A stretch of 64,000 nt of DNA from Microbacterium sp. MYb66 (lineage in GTDB: Bacteria > Actinomycetota > Actinomycetes > Actinomycetales > Microbacteriaceae). The stretch lies in assembly GCF_002979435.1 (NCBI RefSeq), contig NZ_PCOV01000002.1, positions 558,001-622,000 on the forward strand, read 5' to 3'. The notes below the pieces were generated by a model. The model was given only the letters and a program-made list of their open reading frames with translations. It made no database searches and was not told the DNA's origin. Positions 50,376-57,918 of this stretch are shown in pieces. A program made the translations under genes and the position numbers. Each line of letters opens with the position of its first letter. The first letter of the stretch is position 1.

Positions 50376-51490
50376 TGCGTCGCGTTTCCGCCCTCCTCCT
50401 CGCCGCCGCTCTCGCCGTCGGACTCACCGCGTGCGCAGATCCGGGCGCCAGCGCCGCACCGCCTGCCACCACCGCGACCGTGGACGACTCCTGCCCCGAC
50501 GCCTCCGTGCCCCTCACCTCGCTCGACCTGGTGGAAGACGTCCGCGCCGCGACCGGTCCCTCCACCGCCTGCCTGGCCAGCCACGCGATCGAGCCGGTCG
50601 ACGACGACACCGCGCCGAAGCTTCCCGTGACGGTGAACGACAGCGAAGGCCGCGAAGTCGAGGTCGCCGACATCGACCGCATCCTCCCCGTCGACATCTC
50701 CGGCACGATCGCCTCGACCGTCTTCGCGCTCGGCCTCGGCGACCGAGTCGTCGGCAGGGACTCGTCCACGCTCTTCCCCGGCACCGAAGACCTGCCGGTG
50801 GTGACGAAGACGGGCCACACGCTCAACGCCGAGGCGATCCTGGAGCTCGCCCCCACGGTCATCCTCACCGACACCACGATCGGCCCCAAGGAGGTCCGTC
50901 AGCAGCTGCGCGACGCCGGCATCGCGGTCGTCGTGATCTCGAGTGATCGGCGTATCGACACCACCGACGAGCTGGTGACGGAGATCGCCACCGCCCTCGG
51001 CGTCCCCCGCCGCGGCGAAGCGCTCATCGAACGGCTGGATGCCGGCGTCGACGCGGCTCTCGCCGAGATCGCCGAAGTCACCCCCGCCGCCGTGGAGGAC
51101 CGCGCGCGCATGCTGTTCCTCTACGTCCGCGGCAGCGCGAACGTCTATTACATCTTCGGCGCGGACTCCGGCGCGGACTCCCTGATCGATGCGGTCGGCG
51201 GCGTCGACGTCGCGACGGAGATCGGATGGGAGGGGATGAAGCCGATGACCGCCGAGGCCCTGGTCGCCGCCAAGCCCGACGTGCTCGTGATGATGACGGA
51301 CGGCCTGGAATCCGTCGGCGGCATCGATGGTCTGATCGAGCGTATCCCTGCGGTGGCCGAGACGCCGGCCGGTGCGAACCGGCGCGTGATCGACATGGCC
51401 GACGCCGAGATCCTCAGCTTCGGCCCCCGATCCGCCGACGTCATCACCGCTCTCGCCCGCGCCGTGTACGCCCCCGAGCCGTCGAAGTGA
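50375..51490 (+). CDS. hmuT: Haem ABC transporter substrate-binding lipoprotein
   Basis: A 371-residue haem/siderophore-binding protein with the lipobox LTAC at about residues 17-20, so it is lipid-anchored. The class-III receptor fold is shown by VEVADIDRILPVDISGTIASTVFALGLGDRVVGRD, LELAPTVILTDTTIGPK and a C-terminal PRSADVITALARAVY. Possible haem-ligand residues include Tyr in VRGSANVYYIFG. The ATG sits six bases after TAGCCT with no ribosome site: a leaderless start under an iron box. It receives haem from HtaA and passes it to HmuUV. Confidence 0.92.
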   Translation: MRRVSALLLAAALAVGLTACADPGASAAPPATTATVDDSCPDASVPLTSLDLVEDVRAATGPSTACLASHAIEPVDDDTAPKLPVTVNDSEGREVEVADIDRILPVDISGTIASTVFALGLGDRVVGRDSSTLFPGTEDLPVVTKTGHTLNAEAILELAPTVILTDTTIGPKEVRQQLRDAGIAVVVISSDRRIDTTDELVTEIATALGVPRRGEALIERLDAGVDAALAEIAEVTPAAVEDRARMLFLYVRGSANVYYIFGADSGADSLIDAVGGVDVATEIGWEGMKPMTAEALVAAKPDVLVMMTDGLESVGGIDGLIERIPAVAETPAGANRRVIDMADAEILSFGPRSADVITALARAVYAPEPSK

Positions 51491-52560
51491 CCGGCGAGGT
51501 CGTCACCTCGACGCCGACCAGGCACCGAGGACTGCGCTTCGCACTGGTGACGATCGGCCTCATCGTCGCGCTCGCGATCACCTGCGTCGTGTCGATCACG
51601 AGCGGCCAGTACGACCTCTCCCCCACGTCCCTCATCGGCGTGCTGCTGCGCGGCGTCGGCATCGACACCGCGTGGGCGCCATCGGCATCCACCGACTACG
51701 GCGTGATCTTCAATCTGCGGATGCCGCGCATCGTCCTCGGCCTCCTGGTCGGCGCCGCCCTCGCCGTCTCGGGCGTGCTCATGCAGGCGATCTTCGGAAA
51801 CCCGCTCGCGGATGCCGGCGTCGTCGGGGTCTCCTCCGGCGCAGCGCTCGGCGCGGCGGCGAGCATCACGTTCGGGCTCGCGACCTTCGGGATGTGGACC
51901 ACGCCCGCGTTCGCGTTCCTCGGCGGACTGGTCGCGGTGTTCTCGGTGTACTTCATCAGCCGCACCGGCGGTCGCACCGAGGTCGTGACCCTGCTGCTCA
52001 CCGGCATCGCGATCAACGCCATCGCCGGCGCGGGGATGGCGTTCTTCACCTTCCTCGGCACGACGTCGACCCGCGAGCAGATCGTGTTCTGGCAGCTGGG
52101 GTCGCTGAACGGCGCACTGTGGTCGAACATCCAGCTGGTCGCGCCCCTCGTCCTCGTCGGCGTCATCGTCGCCCTGATCGTCGCCCCCAGCCTCGACCTC
52201 TTCGCCCTCGGCGAGCGCACCGCACGGCACCTCGGCGTCAACGTCGAGCTGCTGCGGATCGTGGTCATCGTCACCGTCGCACTGCTGGTGTGCGCGGCGG
52301 TCGCATTCGCCGGGATCATCGGTTTCGCCGGACTCGTCGTCCCGCATCTGATGCGCATGATGATCGGCCCGGCCCACCTGCCCCTGATGATCGCGTCGGC
52401 GCTGGGCGGAGCCCTCCTCATCGCGATCGCCGACCTGGTGGCGCGCACCGCCGTGCCGCTCGCCGACCTCCCGATCGGCATGATCACCTCGCTCGTGGGC
52501 GGGCCCTTCTTCCTGTGGCTGCTCGTGCGCACACGCCGTCGCTCGGGAGGCTGGGCGTGA
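51487..52560 (+). CDS. hmuU: Haem ABC transporter permease (FecCD family)
   Basis: A 357-residue permease with about ten membrane helices. LRMPRIVLGLLVGAALAVSGVLMQAIFGNPLADAGVVGVSSGAALGA is the FecCD/BtuC signature, and IIGFAGLVVPHLMRMMIGPAH and PIGMITSLVGGPFFLWLL follow. GTG 51487 overlaps the hmuT stop (GTGA). It forms a homodimeric channel with HmuV for haem import. Confidence 0.94.
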   Translation: MTGEVVTSTPTRHRGLRFALVTIGLIVALAITCVVSITSGQYDLSPTSLIGVLLRGVGIDTAWAPSASTDYGVIFNLRMPRIVLGLLVGAALAVSGVLMQAIFGNPLADAGVVGVSSGAALGAAASITFGLATFGMWTTPAFAFLGGLVAVFSVYFISRTGGRTEVVTLLLTGIAINAIAGAGMAFFTFLGTTSTREQIVFWQLGSLNGALWSNIQLVAPLVLVGVIVALIVAPSLDLFALGERTARHLGVNVELLRIVVIVTVALLVCAAVAFAGIIGFAGLVVPHLMRMMIGPAHLPLMIASALGGALLIAIADLVARTAVPLADLPIGMITSLVGGPFFLWLLVRTRRRSGGWA

Positions 52561-53330
52561 CCGTGCGGCTCCGCGGGACGGGGCTCACGGTGCGCGTCGG
52601 CGAAGGGCGGACGATCCTCGACGACGCGTCGATCGAGATCCGGGCCGGGGAGATCCACGCACTCGTCGGTCCGAACGGGGCGGGCAAGTCCACCCTGTTC
52701 GGGGTGCTCGCGGGCGACGTCGCCTCGCAGACGGGCACGGTCGAGCTCGACGGTCGGCTGATCGGTCGGGTCAAGCCGCGCCTCCTCGCCCAGCAGCGGG
52801 CCGTGCTCCTGCAGGAGAACAGCGTCACCTTTCCCTTCACCGCCGAGCAGGTCGTGCGCATGGGACGAACGCCGTGGGCCCGCACCCCGGCGGCCGACGA
52901 CGATGACGAGCTGGTGGCCTCGTCGATGGCGCAGACCGAGGTGACCGCGCTCGGCGCTCGCGCCGTCCCCTCGCTGTCCGGCGGCGAGCGCGCCCGCGTC
53001 GCCCTCGCCCGCGTGATCGCCCAGAGCACCGGCATCCTGCTGCTCGACGAGCCGACCGCGGCTCTCGACCTCAAACACCATGAAGACGTGATGCGACTGA
53101 TCCGGGGACGCGCGGACGCGGGGACCGCAGTGGCGATCGTCCTGCACGACCTCAACGCCGCTCTCGCGCACGCCGACCGGGTCACGCTGCTCGCCGAGGG
53201 GCGCGTCGCGGCGACGGGCACCGCCCCCGAGGTCCTGACCGCCCAGCGGATCGAGCAGGTCTACGGTCAGCCCGTCGACGTGTTCCCGCACCCGGCGACC
53301 GGGGTGCCTCTGGTGGTCGCTCGCCGCTGA
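52557..53330 (+). CDS. hmuV: Haem ABC transporter ATP-binding protein
   Basis: A 257-residue ABC ATPase: Walker A GPNGAGKST, Q-loop LLQENS, signature LSGGERARVALARV, Walker B LLLDEPTAALD and switch His in VLHDLNAAL. GTG 52557 overlaps the hmuU stop by four bases, completing the hmuTUV operon. The next gene is on the other strand, and no clear terminator is seen in the 22 bases between. Confidence 0.94.
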   Translation: MTVRLRGTGLTVRVGEGRTILDDASIEIRAGEIHALVGPNGAGKSTLFGVLAGDVASQTGTVELDGRLIGRVKPRLLAQQRAVLLQENSVTFPFTAEQVVRMGRTPWARTPAADDDDELVASSMAQTEVTALGARAVPSLSGGERARVALARVIAQSTGILLLDEPTAALDLKHHEDVMRLIRGRADAGTAVAIVLHDLNAALAHADRVTLLAEGRVAATGTAPEVLTAQRIEQVYGQPVDVFPHPATGVPLVVARR

Positions 53331-53352
53331 CGCGTCCCTCGGCGCGGCGCGG

Positions 53353-53805
53353 CTATGCGTCGCCGTCGCGCAATGAGCGGATCATGCTCCGCAGGATGTG
53401 CAGGGCGCCCGCCTGCTCCTCCTCCGTCATGCCGGACAGCATCCTGACCTCGACCGAGCGGACGGCAGCCGTCGCCTTCGCCAGGCTCTGCCGGCCACGA
53501 TCGGTGAGGCGGGCGGGAAGGGCCTTGCCGATCGGAGCCTCCGCGGGCCGGGAGACGAACCCGTCCCGCTCGAGCGCCTGGAGCAGCACGTTCATCGACT
53601 GTCGGGTGACGAACGCGCCTCGCGCGAGTTCCGAGTTCGACAGGCCGGGCCTCTGGGCGAGCAGCTCGAGGCAGGAGTAGTGGGTGATGGTCATGCCGAG
53701 TGGTCGCAGCACTTCCTCCATGGCCGCGCGGAGGGCGCTGGAGGCCTCTTTGAGCAGGTAGCCCAGCGACGTGTCCAGGTCGATGCCGCCGCGGTCTTGA
53801 CTCAT
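53353..53805 (-). CDS. MarR-family transcriptional regulator
   Basis: A 150-residue winged-helix repressor: HYSCLELLAQRPGLSNSELARGAFVTRQSMNVLLQALERDGFVSRPAE is the DNA-binding region, followed by ALPARLTDRGRQSLAKA with the wing. Its ATG lies inside the first of two 16-base palindromes shared with the divergent VOC gene, so it likely represses both genes and is relieved by a ligand or toxin that the VOC protein handles. Confidence 0.9.
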   Translation of the reverse strand: MSQDRGGIDLDTSLGYLLKEASSALRAAMEEVLRPLGMTITHYSCLELLAQRPGLSNSELARGAFVTRQSMNVLLQALERDGFVSRPAEAPIGKALPARLTDRGRQSLAKATAAVRSVEVRMLSGMTEEEQAGALHILRSMIRSLRDGDA

Positions 53806-53820
53806 GTCAGTATTCTGACA
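53805..53820. promoter_or_regulatory. MarR operator 1
   Basis: TGTCAGTATTCTGACA is a perfect TGTCAG/CTGACA inverted repeat with a four-base centre. Its first base is the A of the marR start codon on the minus strand. Confidence 0.72.
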
Positions 53821-53832
53821 TACGCTCAGCTA

Positions 53833-53848
53833 TGTCAGAAAACTGACA
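53833..53848. promoter_or_regulatory. MarR operator 2
   Basis: TGTCAGAAAACTGACA has the same half-sites and spacing as operator 1, 28 bases further on, and 19 bases before the VOC start codon. The two copies would let two dimers close both divergent promoters. Confidence 0.72.
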
Positions 53849-53867
53849 CAGAAAGAAGGAACTCCTC

Positions 53868-54236
53868 ATGCCCGTCACCGGCCCCGACTTCATCTCCCTT
53901 CAGGCACGCGACCTCGCCGCCTCCCACGCGTTCTACGAGAAGTACCTCGGTCTCGTCCGCTCCCCGGCCGGGCCCCCGCATGCCGTCGTCTTCGAGACGA
54001 CCCCGATCGCGTTCGCCCTTCGGGACGTCGCGCCCGACACCGACCTGACCGATGTCGCCCAGCCCGGCATCGGTGCCGCGATCTGGCTGCATGCCACCGA
54101 CGTCCAGACCATCCACGACGCCCTCGTCGCAGACGGCCACACCATCGTCGCGGACCCGATCGACGGACCGTTCGGGCGGACCTTCACGTTCGCGGATCCG
54201 GACGGCTACCGGATCACGCTGCACGACCGCGCCTGA
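53868..54236 (+). CDS. VOC-family protein (glyoxalase/dioxygenase fold)
   Basis: A 122-residue vicinal-oxygen-chelate protein: FISLQARDLAASHAFYEKYLGLVR at the start and GPFGRTFTFADPDGYRITLHD at the end are the two halves of the fold. The usual metal Glu/His positions are only partly kept (Gln at the first, His near the end), so it may bind a ligand rather than catalyse. AGAAGGA lies upstream of the ATG. Under probable MarR control, a detoxification or antibiotic-binding role is reasonable. Confidence 0.85.
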   Translation: MPVTGPDFISLQARDLAASHAFYEKYLGLVRSPAGPPHAVVFETTPIAFALRDVAPDTDLTDVAQPGIGAAIWLHATDVQTIHDALVADGHTIVADPIDGPFGRTFTFADPDGYRITLHDRA

Positions 54237-54341
54237 AGGACGGCTGCTCCGGAGGGCGGGGGGAGCGGCGACGTACAATCGCGGTGCACGCGAGGCAGCC
54301 CCGACCGAGGCTCCGGCAGCGGCGAGAAGGAGGGTGCCAGG

Positions 54342-54800
54342 ATGTTCGGCTCGAGGAAGAAGAAGAACAAGCTCGGTTTCAGTGAACTGATGGAGCAGCT
54401 CAGGCCCGATCTGAGCCGGGAATCGCTCGGTGTCGGGCCCGCCTTCCCCGGCGTCGCGCCGAACCCCCTCCTGAGCCGCGAAGCGCGAAGGCGCAACGCG
54501 GAACTGCGCACGGGGACACTCGCGCTCGGTGTTCTCGCCGACTGGCGCGAGGTCAGCAGCGACGGCAGCCCGCGCGTCGTCCTGATGTTCGACGTGAAGA
54601 CGGTCGACGGCATCTCGTTCCGCGGCATCGCCGACGAAGACCTCACGATCACCGAGCTGACCCGACTCGAGTCCGGACAGACGATGCCCGTGCGATTCCG
54701 GCCGGCCGTCATGGACCACTACGTCGCCCTCGCTCGGGACGTGGACCCTGCCGTCGTCCAGCAGCTGGCCGACGAGATCGCGCGGCGCGAGACGGCCTGA
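54342..54800 (+). CDS. Hypothetical protein (152 residues)
   Basis: A soluble protein starting MFGSRKKKNKLGFSELMEQLRPDL, a basic head followed by a helical region, then a beta-rich half (GVLADWREVSSDGSPRVVLMFDVKTVDGISFRGIADEDLTITELTRLESGQTMPVRFRP) that resembles small OB- or barrel-type domains and ends with a helix. No family recognised. GGAGG eight bases upstream gives firm support for the ATG. Transcribed alone, convergent with the sterol-carrier-like gene. Confidence 0.8.
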   Translation: MFGSRKKKNKLGFSELMEQLRPDLSRESLGVGPAFPGVAPNPLLSREARRRNAELRTGTLALGVLADWREVSSDGSPRVVLMFDVKTVDGISFRGIADEDLTITELTRLESGQTMPVRFRPAVMDHYVALARDVDPAVVQQLADEIARRETA

Positions 54801-54864
54801 CCCGAATCCGTCGGTCGAGCGCACGAGTTCGTCGGCCGACTTCCGTCCGCTCCGTGGATCCTCT

Positions 54865-54893
54865 CCGGTGCGTCCGCGCTATGGACGCACCGG
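54865..54893. terminator. Hairpin between convergent genes 54342 and 55247
   Basis: CCGGTGCGTCC and its complement form an 11-base stem with a seven-base loop. It spans the stop codon of the minus-strand gene, so it is more useful as a terminator for the plus-strand gene ending at 54800. Confidence 0.5.
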
Positions 54894-55247
54894 CAGGACG
54901 TCGCTCAGGTCGGCGCGCGTGCCGGACGCATGGATGCGTCCCCCGGCCGCGGCATCCGCCCACGCCTCCGCCCCGGTGGACACGGCGATCCAGGTCGCGG
55001 CATCCATCTCGACGACGTTCGGCGGCGTGCCGCGCGTGTGACGCGGACCCTGGATGACCTGCACGGCGCCGAACGGCGGCACGCGCACCTCGACGCTGTT
55101 GCCCGGAGCCTTCTCGTCGAGCAGCTGCAGCAGGTAGCGGACGGCGGTGGCGAGGTCCGTCCGCTGCGGCTTCGCGCCCGCGATCTCCGCGGTGCGCACG
55201 GCGTCGAGTGCCGACCGCCCGTCGACGATGTCGATCTTCCTGGCCAT
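54879..55247 (-). CDS. Sterol-carrier-family protein
   Basis: A 122-residue protein of the actinobacterial family annotated as sterol-carrier-like and often found near purine genes. Landmarks are RTDLATAVRYLLQLLDEKAPGNSVEVRVPPFGAVQVIQGPRHTRGTPPNVVEMDAATWIAVSTG. The fold should bind a hydrophobic ligand, but none is known. TAGGCT ends six bases before the ATG; those bases are GGAGGA. It diverges from the Nudix gene, and the two leaderless promoters face away from each other across 49 bases. Confidence 0.82.
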   Translation of the reverse strand: MARKIDIVDGRSALDAVRTAEIAGAKPQRTDLATAVRYLLQLLDEKAPGNSVEVRVPPFGAVQVIQGPRHTRGTPPNVVEMDAATWIAVSTGAEAWADAAAGGRIHASGTRADLSDVLPVRP

Positions 55248-55296
55248 TCCTCCAGCCTAAGACCGCGGCCCCGTGGCGAGTCCTAAGCTCGGACGC

Positions 55297-55971
55297 ATGA
55301 GCATGCATCCCCGGGGCGCCCGCGCCGAGCTGCTCGCAGCCGTAGCCGACCACTCGTGGGGCGTGCGGATTCCTCAGCTCGCCGATCCGGCCGCGGCCAA
55401 CGACGCCGCCGTCCTCATCCTGTTCGGGGTGCTCGACCACATCCCGGCACCCACCGCGGACGCTGCCGTCGCGCGCGACCTCGACGTGCTGCTGCAGCGG
55501 CGGGCGCCGACTCTCTCCTCCCATCCGGGGCAGGTGTCCTTCCCCGGCGGGCGGGTGGAGCCCACCGACACGGATGCCGTCGCCACCGCTCTGCGAGAGG
55601 CCGAGGAGGAGACCGGCCTCGACCCGGCGGGGGTCGAGGTGCTGGCCACCCTCCCCGTGATCCCTCTCGCGGCGAGCAACCATCTCGTCACGCCCGTGCT
55701 GGCCTGGTGGCAGTCACCGTCCCGTGTGGTCGCCGTCGATCACGCCGAGACGGTCGAGGTGTTCCGCGTGCCCGTCGCACAGCTGCTCGACCCGGACAAC
55801 CGATTCACGTCGACGCTCTCCCGTATGGGCCGCACGTTCAGCGGACCGGCCTTCGACATCGACGGCACGATCGTCTGGGGGTTCACGGCGATGGTGCTCG
55901 ACGCACTCTTCGACGCCGCCGGCTGGACCGTGCCGTGGGACGCGACGATCGAGCGCCCCGTCGAACTCTGA
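55297..55971 (+). CDS. Nudix hydrolase, probable CoA pyrophosphatase
   Basis: A 224-residue Nudix protein. The box is GGRVEPTDTDAVATALREAEEETGL, with REAEEETG supplying the magnesium-binding glutamates, and the preceding HPGQVSFPGG is typical of the NudL/CoA-diphosphatase group. It would cleave CoA or oxidised CoA to phosphopantetheine and 3',5'-ADP. TAAGCT ends seven bases before ATG 55297 with no ribosome site. An in-frame GTG at 55273 is upstream of the likely transcription start and is less likely. Confidence 0.88.
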   Translation: MSMHPRGARAELLAAVADHSWGVRIPQLADPAAANDAAVLILFGVLDHIPAPTADAAVARDLDVLLQRRAPTLSSHPGQVSFPGGRVEPTDTDAVATALREAEEETGLDPAGVEVLATLPVIPLAASNHLVTPVLAWWQSPSRVVAVDHAETVEVFRVPVAQLLDPDNRFTSTLSRMGRTFSGPAFDIDGTIVWGFTAMVLDALFDAAGWTVPWDATIERPVEL

Positions 55972-56027
55972 GCCTCGACCGCCCCGCCCGCCGAAATCCG
56001 AGGTCCGAGCCTCGGTAGTCTGGGGGT

Positions 56028-57305
56028 GTGAAGATTCTCGTCCTCGGTTCCGGTGCCCGTGAGCACGCGATCATCCTCGCCCTGCGGGCCGAGCAGACGG
56101 AGCACGAGATCTTCGTCAGTCCGGGCAATGCCGGCATCGCGCAGGATGCGACACCCGTCACGGTCGATCCGCTCGACGGCGGAGCGGTGACCGCGTTCGC
56201 CGACGAGAACGCGATCGACCTCGTCGTCATCGGTCCGGAGGCGCCGCTCGTCGCCGGAGTCGCCGATGCGCTGCGCGTCCGCGGCATCCCGGTGTTCGGC
56301 CCCGGCAGGGCCGCGGCGCAGCTCGAGGGCTCGAAGTCGTTCGCGAAGCGGGTCATGGATGCCGCCGGCGTGCCGACCGGCCGCGCGGTCCGCGCCGCGA
56401 GCACCACCGAGGTCGAGGCCGCGTTCGACGAGCTCGGCGCCCCCTATGTGGTCAAGGCCGACGGCCTCGCCGCGGGCAAGGGCGTCATCGTCACCTCCGA
56501 CCGCGCCGAAGCTCTCGCGCACGCCGAGCAGTACCTTCCGGTCGGCCCTGTGCTCGTCGAGGAGTTCCTCTCCGGGCCCGAGGTCTCGCTGTTCTTCCTG
56601 AGCGACGGCGACACCGTGCGTGCGCTCAGCCCCGCCCAGGACTTCAAGCGTGCGCTCGACGGCGACGCCGGTCCCAACACGGGCGGCATGGGCGCCTATT
56701 CGCCGCTGCCCTGGCTCGCCGAGCAGTTCGGCAGCGAGCAGGCCTTCGTCGAAGAGGTCACCCGCGACGTCGCGCTCCCCGTGGTGCGGCAGCTCGACGC
56801 CGAGGGCACCCCGTTCATCGGGCTGCTCTACGCCGGGCTGATCCTCACACCCGCCGGCGTGCGGGTGATCGAGTTCAACGCCCGCTTCGGCGACCCCGAG
56901 ACGCAGATCGTGCTGCCCCGACTGGTCACCCCGCTCTCGGAGCTGCTGTTCGCCGCAGCATCCGGCACCCTCGAGGACCAGCCGGAGCCCGTCTTCAGCG
57001 ACGACGTGGCGATCACGGTGGTGCTCGCGAGCGAGGGATACCCCGAGGCGCCGCAGACCGGCCGCCCGATCGAGGGCCTGGCGGATGCCGCTGCCGTCGA
57101 AGGCGTCCGCCTCGTGCACGCCGCGACCGCGAGCCCGGATGCTCCCGGCGGCTCGCTCATCGCGACGGGCGGTCGCGTGCTGAACGTGGTGGCTGTCGCC
57201 TCCGATTTCCGCACCGCTCGCGATCGTGCGTACGACGCGATCGCGCGCATCCGCCTCGACGGCTCGCACTACCGCACCGACATCGCCTCCCGCGTCGCGG
57301 AATAG
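56028..57305 (+). CDS. purD: Phosphoribosylamine-glycine ligase (GAR synthetase)
   Basis: A 425-residue ATP-grasp ligase, second step of purine synthesis. KILVLGSGAREHAIILAL is the conserved start, then DLVVIGPEAPLVAGVADAL, YVVKADGLAAGKGVIV in the ATP-grasp domain, NTGGMGAYSPLPWL and IEFNARFGDPETQIVLPRL. GTG 56028 follows TAGTCT by six bases (leaderless). It lies 10 kb from purM and purF and is transcribed alone. Confidence 0.96.
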   Translation: MKILVLGSGAREHAIILALRAEQTEHEIFVSPGNAGIAQDATPVTVDPLDGGAVTAFADENAIDLVVIGPEAPLVAGVADALRVRGIPVFGPGRAAAQLEGSKSFAKRVMDAAGVPTGRAVRAASTTEVEAAFDELGAPYVVKADGLAAGKGVIVTSDRAEALAHAEQYLPVGPVLVEEFLSGPEVSLFFLSDGDTVRALSPAQDFKRALDGDAGPNTGGMGAYSPLPWLAEQFGSEQAFVEEVTRDVALPVVRQLDAEGTPFIGLLYAGLILTPAGVRVIEFNARFGDPETQIVLPRLVTPLSELLFAAASGTLEDQPEPVFSDDVAITVVLASEGYPEAPQTGRPIEGLADAAAVEGVRLVHAATASPDAPGGSLIATGGRVLNVVAVASDFRTARDRAYDAIARIRLDGSHYRTDIASRVAE

Positions 57306-57416
57306 CATCCGTGCGCCCGGCGGGATGACCGGGGCGTTTCCAGCCGGACCGTGCGATTCCCGCCGAAGAGGCGCGGGAATCCTGCCATTCTCCGGGTGGA
57401 CGATTGACAGCACCAG

Positions 57417-57431
57417 CTTTCTTCAAGAAAG
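57417..57431. promoter_or_regulatory. Palindromic operator before the HxlR gene
   Basis: CTTTCTTCAAGAAAG is a perfect odd-centred palindrome. A consensus TTGACA lies at 57404-57409, and the palindrome fills the space up to the start codon at 57439, where -10 and transcription start must be. It is a natural autorepression site for the HxlR protein. Confidence 0.55.
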
Positions 57432-57438
57432 TTATCGG

Positions 57439-57918
57439 ATGCCGCTCCGCTCCGACTGGTCGTCCGCGACCTGCCCGATCGCCCGCTCCGCCGATGTGCT
57501 CGCCGACCCGTGGGTGCTGCTCATCCTGCGCGAGCTCTTCTCCGGCCGCACCCGCTTCGACCAGCTGCGCGAGGCCACCGGCGCGGCCGACTCCGTCCTC
57601 TCCCGGCGCCTCACCGCGATGAGCGAGGCCGACCTCGTCACCCGGGAGGACCCGCACGACCACCGCAGCGGCTACCGGCTGACGGATGCCGGTCGCGAGA
57701 CCCTCCCGATCCTCCACGCCTTCGCACGGTTCGCGCGGATCACCGATCCAGCCGGACCCTGGGGCCTCACGGTGAGCTGCGGGCGCTGCGGCGGGATCGC
57801 CGAATCCGTCGACTGGTGCACGACCTGCGCGGCACCACTCGACGCCGACAGCACCCGGTGGTCACGGCACAGCATGGGCGATACGCCTTTCGCGCTCCTC
57901 GACGGCACCGGCGCATGA
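57439..57918 (+). CDS. HxlR-family regulator with C-terminal zinc ribbon
   Basis: A 159-residue winged-helix regulator. CPIARSADVLADPWVLLILRELFSGRTRFDQLREATGAADSVLSRRLTAMSEADLVTRE is the HxlR DNA-binding region, including the conserved N-terminal Cys. The last 40 residues hold CGRCGG and CTTC, a four-cysteine zinc-ribbon-like element that short HxlR proteins lack. HxlR proteins respond to aldehydes, quinones or redox state through the Cys. The stop overlaps the MFS start by four bases, so the pump is its likely target. Confidence 0.88.
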   Translation: MPLRSDWSSATCPIARSADVLADPWVLLILRELFSGRTRFDQLREATGAADSVLSRRLTAMSEADLVTREDPHDHRSGYRLTDAGRETLPILHAFARFARITDPAGPWGLTVSCGRCGGIAESVDWCTTCAAPLDADSTRWSRHSMGDTPFALLDGTGA

